64,000 nt of DNA from Simmondsia chinensis. Lineage: Eukaryota > Streptophyta > Magnoliopsida > Caryophyllales > Simmondsiaceae. Under the pieces are notes generated by a model. It was not told where the DNA came from. It ran no database searches and saw only the letters and a program-made list of their open reading frames with translations. The DNA is taken from contig JAGTTD010000024.1 in the NCBI GenBank assembly GCA_018398585.1, forward strand, positions 5,050,071 through 5,114,070. The letters are read 5' to 3'. The translations under genes were made by a program, and so were the position numbers. Numbering within the stretch: position 1 is the first letter of the stretch; every line of letters starts with the position of its first letter. Shown piece by piece: positions 31,949-44,128 of this stretch.

Positions 31949-32555
31949 CAATAGTTGAAGCAAAAAAAATATTTCTATTATAATTAAGTTACCAAAAATT
32001 CATATACAACAGAAATAAAGTATAATGTTATTGCTATATTAAAATTATTAATATTAGAACAAATTTTTAAAATTTTATAATTATTATTTACTATAAATTA
32101 TATCACTACTTTGATAATAATAATTATTGTTCAAACAATAACAATAGTCTCAATAGTTGAAGCAAAAAAAAAATATCTCTATTATAATTAAGTTACCAAA
32201 ATTTCATATACGATAGAAACAAAATATAATGTTATTGCCATAGTAAAATTATTAATGTTAGAACAAATTTTTTTAAATTTTATAATTATTATTTACTATA
32301 AATTATATAAGTACTTTGATAATAATAATTATTGTCCAGACAATAACAATAGTCACAATAGTTGAAGAGAAAAAAAATTCTATTATAATTAAGTTATCAA
32401 AATTCCATATACGATAGAAACAAAGTATAATGTTATTGCCATAGTAAAATTATTAATATGAAAATAAATTTTTTAAATTTTATGATTATTATTTACTATA
32501 AATTATATTATCACTTTAATAATAATAATTATTATTGAGACAATAACAATAGTCA
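31949..32555. repeat. Three tandem copies of a ~200-bp AT-rich repeat
   Basis: Each unit begins CAATAGTTGAAG (31949, 32151, 32356) and contains TCTATTATAATTAAGTTACC, AAGTATAATGTTATTGC, ATTTACTATAAATTAT and GATAATAATAATTATTG. Units are 202-205 bp, and a partial fourth begins near 32554. They lie just upstream of GDI copy 2, the last full unit ending about 210 bp before its start codon. Confidence 0.85.
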
Positions 32556-32699
32556 CAAAATAATTTCATTAACTTTAAAGTATAAATGTAATTCACATTA
32601 AAAAAATTAAAAAGGAAGAATTGGATCCTAATCCCAAATCACCTGCTCAAGTATCCTCTCTCTCCTGTCTTGCTGTACATTTTAACTTACTGCCCTACA

Positions 32700-32768
32700 T
32701 CTTCTCTCTCTCTCTCTCTCGCTGCGATCTGCGATTTGATCGATCTAGTAGAGCAAAATTGAACAGCC
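32700..32768 (+). promoter_or_regulatory. (CT)n 5' leader of GDI copy 2
   Basis: TCTTCTCTCTCTCTCTCTCT is followed by GCTGCGATCTGCGATTTGAT and CGATCTAGTAGAGCAAAATT, directly before the ATG. The last part matches the leader of copy 1. It is probably a transcribed 5' UTR with a CT microsatellite. Confidence 0.5.
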
Positions 32769-35700
32769 ATGGATGAAGAGTATGATGTGATAGTGCTTGG
32801 AACTGGTCTCAAAGAATGCATTCTCAGTGGTCTCCTCTCTGTTGATGGCCTCAAGGTCTTGCGTTTTAATTATCAATGCTTGATCGTTAGATTTTTTATT
32901 TTGTTTTCTTGTTAAAGGATCGATTCATGATCTCGCAATAGAATTCGGTGATTTTGGTTTAGAGATGTGGTAGTTTGATTTGATTTCTTGGTTTAATTTA
33001 TCGATCCAGATGATTGAGTTTTAACGAGTTCTTTTGTAGTTCTTGCCGTAATTTATTTCATTTCTGATACTATTTTGTCAGAGCGTCGGAGAGCTATTTA
33101 CTCTGTTGCTCCGCAGTATTTTTAGTTTGTCATATTTTCTTTTGTTAAGAATGGTCCTTAATGTAATTTTGTTCAAATTATTTTGTGATAAAATTGGTCT
33201 CTTATTTTTTTTCTTTTGCTCAAAGTAGTCTCGAATGTTTAATTTTACGACGAAATTAGACCCATATCTGGTGATGAGAGATCAAATTCTGTCATAGCAT
33301 AGCGTACGATTTTGAATAAAAGTAAAAATAAGAGACTAATTCGAATAAAATTATAGACATTAGAGATCATTTTGATCAAAATAAAAGATGAAGGACAAAT
33401 TTGAACAAATTTAAAAGCATGAGAACCAATGAATTAAATAACTCGAGGGTGGGACATTTCATCATGAATTATTTAGCGGGTCAGTCACATGTAATTCTAA
33501 GCACCGAATATGAAAATTTTAGGGAAAATTCGATATTAGTACCCTGAGCTTCGTTATATTAATTTTCTAGTTCGCAAATTTTGTGAATAATATTTTAGTT
33601 CAAAAGTGTTCGTTTATTTGATAAAATAGTCAAAATGACAGTACAAAAGGGTGTAAAACTTGTTATTTTTTGTCGGTAAATCCAATATCACCTCGCTATT
33701 CCTTTTCATTCCTCACATGAACTGCAATGTTGTGACACTGCTAATTAAGAAGAGCTAGATTATCATGAGAAGCCTATTTTACCGCCTTGCACATTGCCGT
33801 TTGAACTATTTTATTAAATACACGTAATTTTTGTACTAAAATATTATTTTACAAAGTTTGCATACTAAAAAATTAATACATCAAACCTCAAGAGTACTAA
33901 CCAAAATTTAATTTCCATTTTCATCTGTCCCTTGAAGTTGGAGAAAATTTGGAGAGATTGAGGGCGTTGTTGGGTCTTGGAATTTGTTTTTCATAAGATT
34001 GACTGTGTTTGACCTCATTTGCAAAGACAAGGCAATAAAATTTGGTTGCTAATCTATTTGAAGCTGCAAGGGAAATAAATGATAGCTTCTATTGACAAGT
34101 TCTATGTTGATAATTGAGGAGATCAAGTATTGTTTCCTTACGATGTAAGTCTTCATCTAGTGTGCAATCTTTTTTAGGTTGTGCATATATACCTGTGCGA
34201 AGGGACAAAGGTGATGAGGCATGCAGTGAAATTATGGGAGAGTGTGACTGGAATAAAGGATGAGGAAAGATACCAATATATTTGAGAGTTAATTTTGTTT
34301 TATGCCTGATCTATTCTTGGAAGTTACTGTTTTCTTAATGAGGGGGTTGGTGGGCAGGTATCGTAGGAAGAAAATATGAGTAATTTTTTTTATCTGGGAA
34401 AGCGCATTACAAGGTGTTGTAGAGGAATTGACGCACAATACAGCAACAACAACAACAATCCCATGCCACAAGGGCTCCCACCGGAGCAGGGTTTGGGGGG
34501 TGGGATGTACAGGGTGTTATCCTAAAGGGAGGATGTGTCCAAGAACGTCCCATAGACACACAATATATACTATTAAAAGGCTTGTACAATGGTCTAGTGA
34601 CTAGTTTGAGAACATCCCATAGCAATAGGTATCCGGAAAATTCGATTAAAAAAAAGGTTTACGGCAAAGCGTGACTTTTAATCTTTTCATTTTGATAGTG
34701 GATGTTCTTACTGGGAACTTTTGAGATGGGGATCCTTGATGTGTGCTTTTTGCTAATGATATTGTGTTGATGGATAAGACTAGGGAATGCTTTAATGCTA
34801 TAGTTAAATTATAGAGGCCCTTGAGTGGGGAAACCGTGTAATCAAATTTTATAATTGAGTAGAGTAAAACTGTGTACATGGAATTTCAGTTTAACAAATA
34901 CTTGTGTTGCTTGGGAAAGATAGGTAAATATAGCCATCCTAAGAGTGATAGTTTTAATTATCTTGTGTCAGCATAGAGATGTAAAGCACATGAATCAAGC
35001 TAGTTAGATGCAAGGGAAGTCCTACAGTTGAATGTGACTATAAAATCCTGCTTGTATTAAAGGGAAAATTTTATGAGATGGCGATAACTACTGTGATGAG
35101 AGTAGTGGCAATGATGATGCAGTGACAGATGCGTAGAAATACGTGTTTTACAGATAAAGTGAAGGATAAGATGAGAGAGACTCTTCGGAGATGATTTTTG
35201 GCATATGACGCAGAGACCATAAATGTAGGAAAGCATTGACTGGATCAATAGACTATACGGCACCAGATCATGGTTGCGTATACCCTCAAATAGTGCTCAG
35301 AATTGGTTGTTTTTAGAGGTCCCATGTCAATTTTGGCTCAAAGGAACATTCCAGCCTGTGCATTGTTAACATAGCTGGTGTGGCCCCTTGCAAAGGCTAA
35401 AGATATCTTCTTCTAATTGCTGTATGGGGAAACCCACATAATTGAGCACAAGGTCTAATACAAAAATACATGGCATAAATACATAGCACACAATATTTAA
35501 AAAAAAAAAAAAAAAAAAAAAACCCTATCTCTAAACTATCATTAAACAAAGAAATAGAAATTTCCATTGTCAATAAGACACTTTGGAAAATATGCTTGAC
35601 TCCATTTTAGTTTCTTAGAATTTTGGGGAGGTCTTGAAACACAGTTACCATTAAGTAGAATAGAATACTTCAAGGGTCTTTCATGAAAAGGTGGAAATGT

Positions 35701-38700
35701 TAACAGATTAGTTACTTATCTAACAAAATAGAGGACCAAATCAAAGAAAAGCGAATTCACCAGAAATCTTAACCTAGTCAAAGATAAGCGAAAATGCCTG
35801 AAACCTTATCTTCTACAGTTTGCCTTCTACTGGACTTAGACTTTGCTGCCTCTTTGTCTCTACCCAGTTACTCGTGATAACTAATTTAGTATGATAGGCA
35901 TGGATGACACGGTTAGCCAAATGTTGCTATTTATAGGAGGGATGTGTAGGCCAAAGGTTGGTTTGTAGGGGAGTATGCCAGGTGCTAGTTAATGAACTAT
36001 AGCAATAATGAGGCGGGGCAATAGTCCTAGGAGTAGTATAGAGAACTAAAAGACATATTGAATGCAATAATAGGTGCAATTAATTGGTGGTTAGGGGGTA
36101 AAAGAAAAAAAATTAAGTCTGAACAAATAAAGAAAAAGGAACAGAAAATGATTTTGCCATTCCAAAGTCCAACTCCTTTCGTCAATGGTTTCTCTGTTTG
36201 AGTTATTTAGGGATTTGTCACGTTTCATTGGATGATACTCCTCCTGTGACTAAGCTTTTTGAATTTCTTCCTTTCAAGTCTAATTCTTAATTTCTTGTTT
36301 GAAGTTTCATTTGTACTTGTTTGGAGTTTATATTCTCGTCAAAGTGGCGCAGTATCTTGATTCCTTTAATATAATAATTTTGAGCACTGTTACTTATGGT
36401 TTACTTGGGTTGTTTCTGATTGATTTGTCTCATCCTGGACTTGCTCGCATGATAGATCCTTGTCAATCTCTCATCTTTTAATGTTTAGATGTGCTTACGG
36501 GTTTGAAAGTGTACTTGTTTGGTGGATAGCATCCTTTGTTGCAATAATATATGTGCAGTAGTGTACATTTTAAACAAGGGTTGGGCTTTCCTGCCTTTGA
36601 GTGAAATAATTTTGACCCAATATGATGAAAACAACTGGCTTTCTGTCTTTCTTTTTGGGCTTGTCTGGCCGTTTCTTTATCGAGTTGTCAATGAGGGGAG
36701 GCATATTTCTTTTATGGTGTGCATCCATCCTGCCTCTCTGTTGATCATTATCATCTCTTGTCTTTGTTCATTTTAAAATATTTTCTTTGTTTATAGTTTT
36801 GACTTATTTGGTTGTTTGCATCTGATGGCTCTTTTATCAATTTTTCATGGGACATTTTGTTCTACCCTAATTTGAGGGTGAGTATTCTATTCCGTGGTCC
36901 GGTCAAGCTCCTATGCATTTGGGTGTCCGTCATTTCTTTATAGTGTGTCATAGTGTTATGTTTTGTCCCTCTTCCTTCCCACTTAACCATTTGATTTGGA
37001 TAGGTGCTTTATATTTATAGCCCTTTGTTTGGTCACTGATAAACTGTATCTTCTCATCCAGGTCCTGCACATGGATAGAAATGACTATTATGGTGGGGAA
37101 TCGACCTCACTAAATCTCAATCAGGTCTCTCACTGGAATGCATCATGGATCTTTCGTGGAACAGAAAATTGTGTCTCAATATTTTATTCATGTTCAAACT
37201 TTTATCTTTTATGTGTAATGGCAGCTGTGGAAGAGGTTTAGGGACAACAACCAGCCCCCGGCAAACTTGGGTTCTAGTAGAGACTACAATGTGGATATGA
37301 TGCCAAAGGTTTTAAATTTACTGCCTCTAAGCATGCTTGTTTTGCAGATTTGTTTATCTTAGTTCATTTCATTCCAATCTCTAATGTCATAATAATTTTC
37401 TCATTTGCCAGTTCATAATGGCAAACGGCACTCTTGTCCGGGTCCTTATTCACACTGATGTCACAAAATATCTATATTTTAAAGCTGTTGATGGAAGCTT
37501 TGTTTACAATAAGGGCAAGGTATCATGATATGGTCATTTAAAGAAATTATTTTTAAGTTCCGCTTCGTATATGGATGTTCTTATTCTCAATTACAATGAT
37601 AAATTTATCTCACAGATCCACAAGGTACCTGCAACTGACATGGAAGCCCTTAAGTCTCCATTGATGGGGTTGTTCGAAAAGCGCCGTGCTCGCAAGTTCT
37701 TTATTTATGTACAAGATTATGATGAGAAGAATCCCAAGACTCATGATGGGTTGGACTTGACTAGAGTTACTACTAGAGAGCTAATTGCGTATGCTCTTGA
37801 TCTTTACTCCTGTGTTTTCGTCCCTTACATGCTCACTTCATGCCTATTACATGTCATAGCTTCTATTATATGATTATTGGCAAATATTTCTACTATGATA
37901 TGCTATTATCTGGAGAGATTAATTCTTGTCAAGAAACACCATTTCTATGTGCTTGTTTTCTTTACGAAGTTATTATTGGCATGTTTAATGTTTTTATCTT
38001 TTGTTGTCTGGATCCTTGTCTGTCATAACTATACCAAGTTTGGCATGTATGACTAGCAACATTCCCAATACCCTAAGGGTTCCCGCCTAAGCAGGGTCTG
38101 GGGGGATGGTTGTACGCAGCTTTCCCTCTTCAGGGTAGCATCCTGAAGGGAGGTTGTTTCTCAAAACCCCCAACCTGCGGGATGCAACACGAGGACTTCC
38201 CAAGAGGTCATCTATCTTGGTACTACTCTCGCCCAAGCACGCTTAACTTCGGAGTTCTAATGGGATCCGGTACTTGCGTGTTGGTACCCTCTTAGGTTTT
38301 GGCATGTATGACTACAAGTCTCAATTATTGTGGGCTTTACTTGTGACTCCTATCTTCTAACATAGCTTTTAACCTGCCGGCAGAAAATATGGTCTTGATG
38401 ACAATACTGTGGATTTCATTGGTCATGCTCTGGCACTTCACAGAGATGACCGCTATCTGAATGAACCTGCATTAGATACAGTGAAGAGAATGAAGGTAGT
38501 ATATCCCACGGCCCGTCTCTACTGCAATTGCTCCTGCGTTTTGTTTTTTCAGACGATTGCAGTTTCTTGAGCATGTCTGATGTTTCTAATCACATGTGGT
38601 TTCAGCTTTATGCTGAATCTCTAGCACGCTTTCAAGGAGGTTCACCATATATCTATCCCTTGTACGGATTAGGGGAACTCCCTCAGGTTTGTTTTCCAAT

Positions 38701-41700
38701 CCTTTTACCTTTTCTTATTTCTATTCTCTTTATATGTTATACCCTTCATCCGTAGTCCCTTTTCCATTTTCCACTTTCTGTTGATAATTAATCAGCTTTT
38801 TTGTGAAATATTTTGATTCTTCTCTATTTGGAGCCATCTTTTTCTTGTAATGCATTAGAAAAATTTATGTTATCCTTCATCCAGGCATTTGCACGGCTCA
38901 GTGCTGTTTATGGTGGAACTTACATGTTGAATAAGCCTGACTGCAAGGTATGCCACTTTTTTATTTTTACATTTTGGTTATACTTATCCTCTCCCACTTC
39001 TGGTTGTGATTTTTTTTTCTCTGTTTTAGACCCCGAGATTTGGGGTGCAATATTCCACTGTGGTGGGTTTGTGCAGAACCTGAACAATAATTTGACATTG
39101 CTTGTTCTTGATATGATCTCAGGTTGAGTTCAATGAAGAAGGCAAAGTTATTGGTGTGACGTCTGAAGGAGAAACTGCTAAGTGCAAGAAAGTTGTTTGT
39201 GATCCTTCCTACCTACCTAACAAGGTAATATTCCTCCATAGCTCGGTCAACAATGAACTACTCATATGAACCAATGTCTTCTCGGTGTATCTTTGCGTTA
39301 ATTGCCAAGTATTTTTTCATGGGGTATTGGTAATGATGGGAGCGATTCACTTATGATGTGGGTTTGTAATAGATTGAGTAAAGATGTGTTATATCTTGAC
39401 CTGACTTGTCCAAGGGACTCATTTTGTCCATTTTGATGTTTAGGAAACAAGGAATATGTAATAAATTCTATGTGCTGCGTGTCCCCTTCCCTTGGGACTC
39501 AAGTATTTTTTTTTCCAGAGTTAATTTGTGATCACAAAGATTATAGATGGTTTTTCTGAGAATGGTTTTCGACTTCTTGAACAGGTCAGGAAGGTGGGAA
39601 GGGTTGCCAGGGCTATTGCCATCATGAGCCACCCAATTCCTAATACCAATGATTCACACTCAGTACAGATTATCCTGCCCCAAAAGCAGTTGGGTCGTAA
39701 ATCGGACATGTAAGTCTCACCTAACGAGATGTTTGAATTGAGTAATTGCAGTAGTATATATAATAAGTATTCACAGAGTGATAAGTCTCTTCTTATCCCA
39801 ACTTTTCTTACAATGTTTGAATTGAGTTTCTTTAAGTTGTGCGTCTAGCTTCGAAACGTTGGATGCAAGAAATGTTGGCATTTGTGGAGCTTTTACAATT
39901 ATGCAGAAACCACAGCTTGTATGCTGGACATACTAGAAGTGATAAGGGAAAAGTTTAACTAAGTAAAAGTTACTTATTTGATTCAGTTGATTCAAGTCTG
40001 ATCTGCGTAGAACATAGGACTGTTAAGTTGTTTAAATATAATATGCAACTTTCGCAAAATCAGAAGTAGAATATAATCAGACACAGAATTGAACAGTGCT
40101 AAGTGAACAGGGCTGAGTGAGAAATCAAATAGTCTAACATTCTAATCACAACTAGCCAACCCATAATTATAGTGCACTTTATTTGTGACCTTTTTTTCGT
40201 GATAGCAGAAGAGCTGTACTGTGTGTACCTGTTCCTTTTACCCTTCTCCAGCATTTACTCACAGGGGAAGGTAGATGGCAGGGGAGGGGTAGAACCATTG
40301 TCCTAGTTGATATATAAAATATATTGGATATCCCTGTCCTGTGCTAAACATTCTTGCCCATTTCTTAATGTGTCCATAACTGATTATTTATGCGTTTTCT
40401 GGTCTGCTGAGCAGGTATGTCTTTTGTTGTTCTTATTCTCACAATGTTGCGCCAAAGGGTAAATTCATTGCTTTCGTCTCTACCGAGGCAGAGATTGATA
40501 ATCCTCAGACTGAGTTAAAGCCTGGAATCGACCTTCTTGGTCCTGTTGATGAGATGTTCTTTGATATGTACGATAGATATGAGCCCGTCAATGAGCCCTC
40601 TCTGGACAACTGTTTCATATCAACCGTGAGATCTCACATTTTCCTGATTGCAATTGTTACTTATTGATGATTGTTCATATACTAAGGATTTTACTAAATT
40701 AAACTGCTTGCTTTGTCTGACAGAGTTATGATGGAACAACACATTTTGAGTCAACTGTGACAGACGTGCTTAACATGTACACAATGATCACTGGAAAGGT
40801 AAACAGCCTAGAATTTAGCATTACTGTTTTACTTTATTGGCTGCAACTTACAAGTGGTATTTCATTATGACTCAGTGTGGTGTTCCCATCCTTTTCACAT
40901 TGTCACGCTTGCTGTCATGACCCTTGATAGAAATTATGTAAAGCTGGGAAGATAACCTTTATGTAGCATTGTATCATGATTTGAATTTGCATTCTTCGGC
41001 CAAAAAAATAGATTTTTCTCTACACGTATGTTTTTCATGTGTAATGTTTTACTTTGAAGTGCTGAAATACTGTTTCAAGAGTATTCGGTGATATGGGATT
41101 CTGATTCTTTTAAAACTAGAGCCAGTATTTGAATTTTAAAGCTATTCTGCTTTTATAATTGTTTATTTGGAGCATGTTGTCATCTAGACATGCAAATACA
41201 TAGGTTGCATTGTGTCATGCCCTTCAATAGTGATTTGTGCTTCCAGCTGAGTTCTGCATTTGGTCAGAACTTAAGGATTCTGTAGCATGATCATTAATCA
41301 GACAATTTGAATGGCGGATCTGTATTATTAACAAAATTATGCTAGATCACATGATACTAATCCAAAGATTAATACTCATACTTCCACGAGTGCATATTTA
41401 GGTTGAGAACTCTTATGATAGAGTATTGTTAACAAATATTTGATAAGGCGCAGTTATTACAAGAATTTCACATCACTACCCACCAATAATGAAAGAGCCT
41501 TCAGTTTTTCCTGCCCGGGAACATCAAATCTTGTCCTCTCTGTGGAGAAAAGATCCTTTTTCTTTTCTATTTTTGGTAAATGCCATCTTGGAAACTATAA
41601 ACAGCCCTTGTAAAGCTGTGTGTATATCTCACCCTTCCCAGACCCTGTCATGGCGGGAGTCTCTTTTAGGCACTAGGTTTGTTATTGTTGTTGTTGTTGT

Positions 41701-42261
41701 TGTTGCCACCTTGGAAGCTATCAGCTAGGTTTGAATATATATGTCATCTTGTTAACTCTCTATGGCTCCAACCTAGAATGAACATCACAATCCCAAATGT
41801 TTTAATGCATAAAAAATGAATTGTAAGACCACTTCTCCCATTTTTGGTTCTGGTAATTTAGACATGAGTATGTGAGTGAAGATTCTTAGGATCTGTTTGG
41901 TTAGAGAAGGAAGACATTTTTCAAAATATTTGTAACTGAATATATTCTCTCTTTTAATATTTTTTTGGTCTAGTCTTCAAACAAATTTCTTAGTAGCATC
42001 AAGAACTGTGGTTTGATTTCCATGGTCTTAGCACAATTATGTGGAATGTGATCCAAAGTAAGAGATCCAACAAACTTGGAACGGGCTATAGTAAAAAAGT
42101 CCTAGTATACGCAGGGTTTCTAATACCCCAAATTGTCACTTTCAGTGCTTGTTCGGTTGCAGCTGAATTGCGTAGCATCAGTTTCTGATAGGTCGTTTGG
42201 TTCCCTGCAGGTATTGGACCTGAATGTGGATCTCAGTGCTGCCAGTGCTGCTGAAGAGTAA
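32769..42261 (+). CDS. GDI: Rab GDP dissociation inhibitor, copy 2 (13 exons, intact)
   Basis: Coding exons: 32769-32855, 37062-37124, 37225-37308, 37412-37519, 37616-37788, 38384-38495, 38606-38686, 38885-38947, 39123-39224, 39585-39709, 40415-40625, 40724-40798, 42211-42261. Exon lengths and phases equal those of copy 1, again 444 aa plus TAA. The same GDI landmarks are present ([55 protein letters not shown]). About 20 residues differ from copy 1, concentrated in exons 3, 5, 6 and 12. Where copy 1 has Met56 this copy has Arg. Intron 1 carries a MITE and a SINE tail, intron 5 a 5S-headed SINE, and intron 12 another SINE tail. Both paralogues look functional, acting in Rab recycling during vesicle traffic. 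Confidence 0.95.
33148..33430. repeat. MITE-like repeat in intron 1 of GDI copy 2
   Basis: The left side reads GGTCCTTAATGTAATTTTGT then TCAAATT. The right side reads GATGAAGGACAAATTTGAAC. These are roughly inverted. It corresponds to the related stretch at 2094-2395 in copy 1. Confidence 0.35.
33524..33905. mobile_element. MITE with ~125-bp inverted arms in intron 1 of GDI copy 2
   Basis: The left arm (GATATTAGTACCCTGAGCTT, ATATTAATTTTCTAGTTCGC, AATAATATTTTAGTTC) matches the reverse complement of the right arm (GGTTAGTACTCTTGAGGTTT, ATTAATTTTTTAGTATGC, AATAATATTTTAGTAC). The empty site is preserved in copy 1 (ATGCAAATTTATATTTCCAT near 2420), and flanking AAATTTA-like bases suggest a short duplication. 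No coding sequence is present. Confidence 0.65.
34441..34554 (-). mobile_element. 5'-truncated SINE/LINE tail in intron 1 of GDI copy 2
   Basis: On the minus strand the order is GTGTTATCCTAAAGGG / CCTGTACATCCC / CAAACCCTGCTCCGG / GGGAGCCCTTGTGGCATGGG / (TTG)n. Near-identical 11-bp flanks, GACGCACAATA (34430) and GACACACAATA (34555), mark the target duplication. It is absent from copy 1. Confidence 0.7.
35030..35290 (+). pseudogene. Ancient RTE LINE remnant, paralogous to 4417-4640
   Basis: AAGGGAAAATTTTATGAGAT, GATGATGCAGTGACAGATGC and the shared end GGAAAGCATTGACTGGATCA align with the remnant in intron 1 of copy 1 and more distantly with the RTE LINE at 8443. No reading frame survives. Confidence 0.5.
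38056..38297 (-). mobile_element. 5S rRNA-headed SINE, copy C (intron 5 of GDI copy 2)
   Basis: On the minus strand it begins AACCTAAGAGGGTACCAACA. The 5S-like head (38177-38291) continues right to the 5S 3' end, GTCCTCGTGTTGCATCCCG, which copies A and B have lost. Then come CAGGTTGGGGGTTTTGAGAA, AAAGCTGCGTACAACCATCC, AGACCCTGCTTAGGCGGGAA and TTGGGAATGTTGC. A perfect 17-bp duplication, TTTGGCATGTATGACTA, flanks it (38039-38055 and 38298-38314). It is antisense to GDI and absent from copy 1. Confidence 0.88.
41599..41704 (+). mobile_element. 5'-truncated SINE/LINE tail in intron 12 of GDI copy 2
   Basis: The insert has AAAGCTGTGTGTATATCTCA, CCCAGACCCTGTCATGGCGG, GAGTC, TTAGGCACTAGG and (TTG)n. 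Duplicated flanks GCCATCTTGGAAACTAT (41582-41598) and GCCACCTTGGAAGCTAT (41705-41721) differ at two of 17 bases. The target differs from that of the intron-12 copy in GDI copy 1, so the two are independent events. Confidence 0.75.
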
Positions 42262-42689
42262 GAGCACTCAATCCATGGGATTTTTACAGATGTGTTTTCT
42301 TTCAGAAATCTTGAATATCTCAATACCAGTTATGGGAAATCTATGTGTGTTACATGGAAATCAGACTGATTTTAGGGAGAATCACAGGTATGGGATAAAA
42401 TTTGTGTTTTTGCTACTTTAAACAGTTAAATCAAGTTAGAACTTTGTTTTTCATATGTTTGTTGTCTGTGACGATGGATGATCTGTTTCTGGAGGGGGGA
42501 TTTTCTTTTACTTGAACATTTCAATGTTGCTTGCTTTCTTGTAAAATCATGTCTTCTTTTGTCTTATGTTTTAGACTTCTAAAATTCCTTTCCTTTCCCT
42601 AACCCTTCCGCTATTAGAGAGATCAATTTTTAGAACGTGATTCATCCAAACAGTTTTATTGTAATACGTGAATTGGTTGGCTATGGATG

Positions 42690-42985
42690 TTTGGCAAATC
42701 TTTTTCTCCGGAAAGAAGTGTTTTTTCCCCCCTAAAAAACACTTTTTAAGGATTTGAGGGTATTTGACTTGGAAAGAAAAGTGTTTTTAAATAGAAGCAG
42801 AAGTTTTTTCGCTTTTTAGTAGAAGCAAAAAAATAGTAATTCTCCTATAAAATAGAAGTAGAAGCAAAAACTAAAAATTAGTATTCAGAGCACTTGTTAC
42901 AAATGTGTTTTTGCAAAAAGTGCTGCTAAAAAAAAAAAAATATATATATATATATATTTTTTTTATAACTTTGCTAAATAGGCCC
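42690..42985. repeat. MITE-like element 3' of GDI copy 2
   Basis: The left end ATGTTTGGCAAATCTTTTTC and the right end, reverse-complemented, GGGCCTATTTAGCAAAGTTA, fit loosely as terminal inverted repeats. Inside, AAGTGTTTTTT and AAAAAACACTT flank a C-rich loop, forming a perfect 11-bp hairpin stem. A (TA)n run sits near 42942-42957. No coding sequence is present. Confidence 0.45.
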
Positions 42986-43800
42986 TTAAATTCTTCCTGG
43001 TTGTTCCAATAGAACTGTTTGGGTGAGCGTGTAATTTTTGATATGCCGCGACTAGGGTGGAAATTCAAGTAGAAATAACTCGTTGCACGGCATTTTAGTT
43101 TTTGTGGAACTCCAAGGAGTTACCTCAAGTGGTAAGACAATTGAACCTAGTGCCTTAAGAAGCATAAGTGTAGCATTTGAATTTTGTCAATAAGTGTAAA
43201 AGTTTTGTTGCTGCACAAATGGCAGTGGGGTGGATCGGGTACTAGGAGTGCCTCCCTGTACTCTCATACCCCTTCAGCTAAATCCATATACCCACCGCTT
43301 GTTATGGATATGCAGTGGATACAAATACTCACCAGTGGGTAAAAGCCCGTTCCGATGCCCATTCCACTACCTGCCGGTGTCATTTGGCTTCCCATGCTTG
43401 CCTGCCCTAGTTTATGCCGCCATTGGTTGATCCATATTTGCCACTTGTAATTTTTTAAAATTACTTTTTACAATACAATTATATATCAATATTTGATAGA
43501 CAAGTGTGTATAAATATATGGGGTATGCTTTCGAATGAACTAGATACAAATTGGGCAGATGTTGTGAGGTGGATATGAGGCGGGTGTAGCAGATACGGGG
43601 CAGGTAAAATGCTACTTGTACACGCCCTATACCCGCGGCAGGTATTTCCTCATGTACCTTTCTCTTACTTGCTACCCGCTTTACTTGCATCCATACCTAT
43701 GGACCAATGGATTTTACTTGTCTAGTCGCCATCCCTGCTTTGGGGCCACCTAATGAGTTTTGTGAGACCAACTTACTCTATGCGTGGGACTGACTGCGAG
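42986..43800. other. Intergenic stretch, no gene seen
   Basis: It has mixed composition and no recognisable protein or terminal repeats. Phrases such as TACCCGCGGCAGGTATTTCC and CGGGTACTAGGAGTG suggest worn transposon sequence, but no family can be named. Confidence 0.35.
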
Positions 43801-43944
43801 CAATTCTTTGTGGCTTTGTTTGGCGTTTGGAATTGAAATTGTATTATGAAATTAAAGTTCTAATGGAATTAGGCGGTTTCGGTTCGCAGGTTTGACTTAA
43901 ATGGTTAACCAAAAAAACCGAATTGTATATATTTAAACTACTAT

Positions 43945-44062
43945 AGGATCACATGTCCAAATTTAGCCCAATGGTCAAGCGCTTGTACTTTGGCCCAAGA
44001 GGTCCGGGGTTCGAGCCTTCACTACTCATAAAGCTTCTATTATTTTTTTACTTTATTTTTAT
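43945..44062 (+). mobile_element. tRNA-like SINE head (A and B boxes)
   Basis: TAGCCCAATGG (43964-43974) fits a pol III A box and GGTTCGAGCC (44008-44017) a B box, spaced about 33 bases apart, as in tRNA-derived SINEs. T-rich sequence follows. It does not fold obviously into a complete tRNA, and no target duplication was found. Confidence 0.45.
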
Positions 44063-44128
44063 ATTTTTGTTTTGCTCACAATTAACAAGCTAACAAAAAA
44101 CCTATATATTAGTATAGTAAATCAAATC

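Noticed and set aside
31949..32555. CRISPR-like array or centromeric satellite.
   Set aside because: There are only three units of about 200 bp with no spacer structure, in a plant nuclear context. It is a local tandem repeat.
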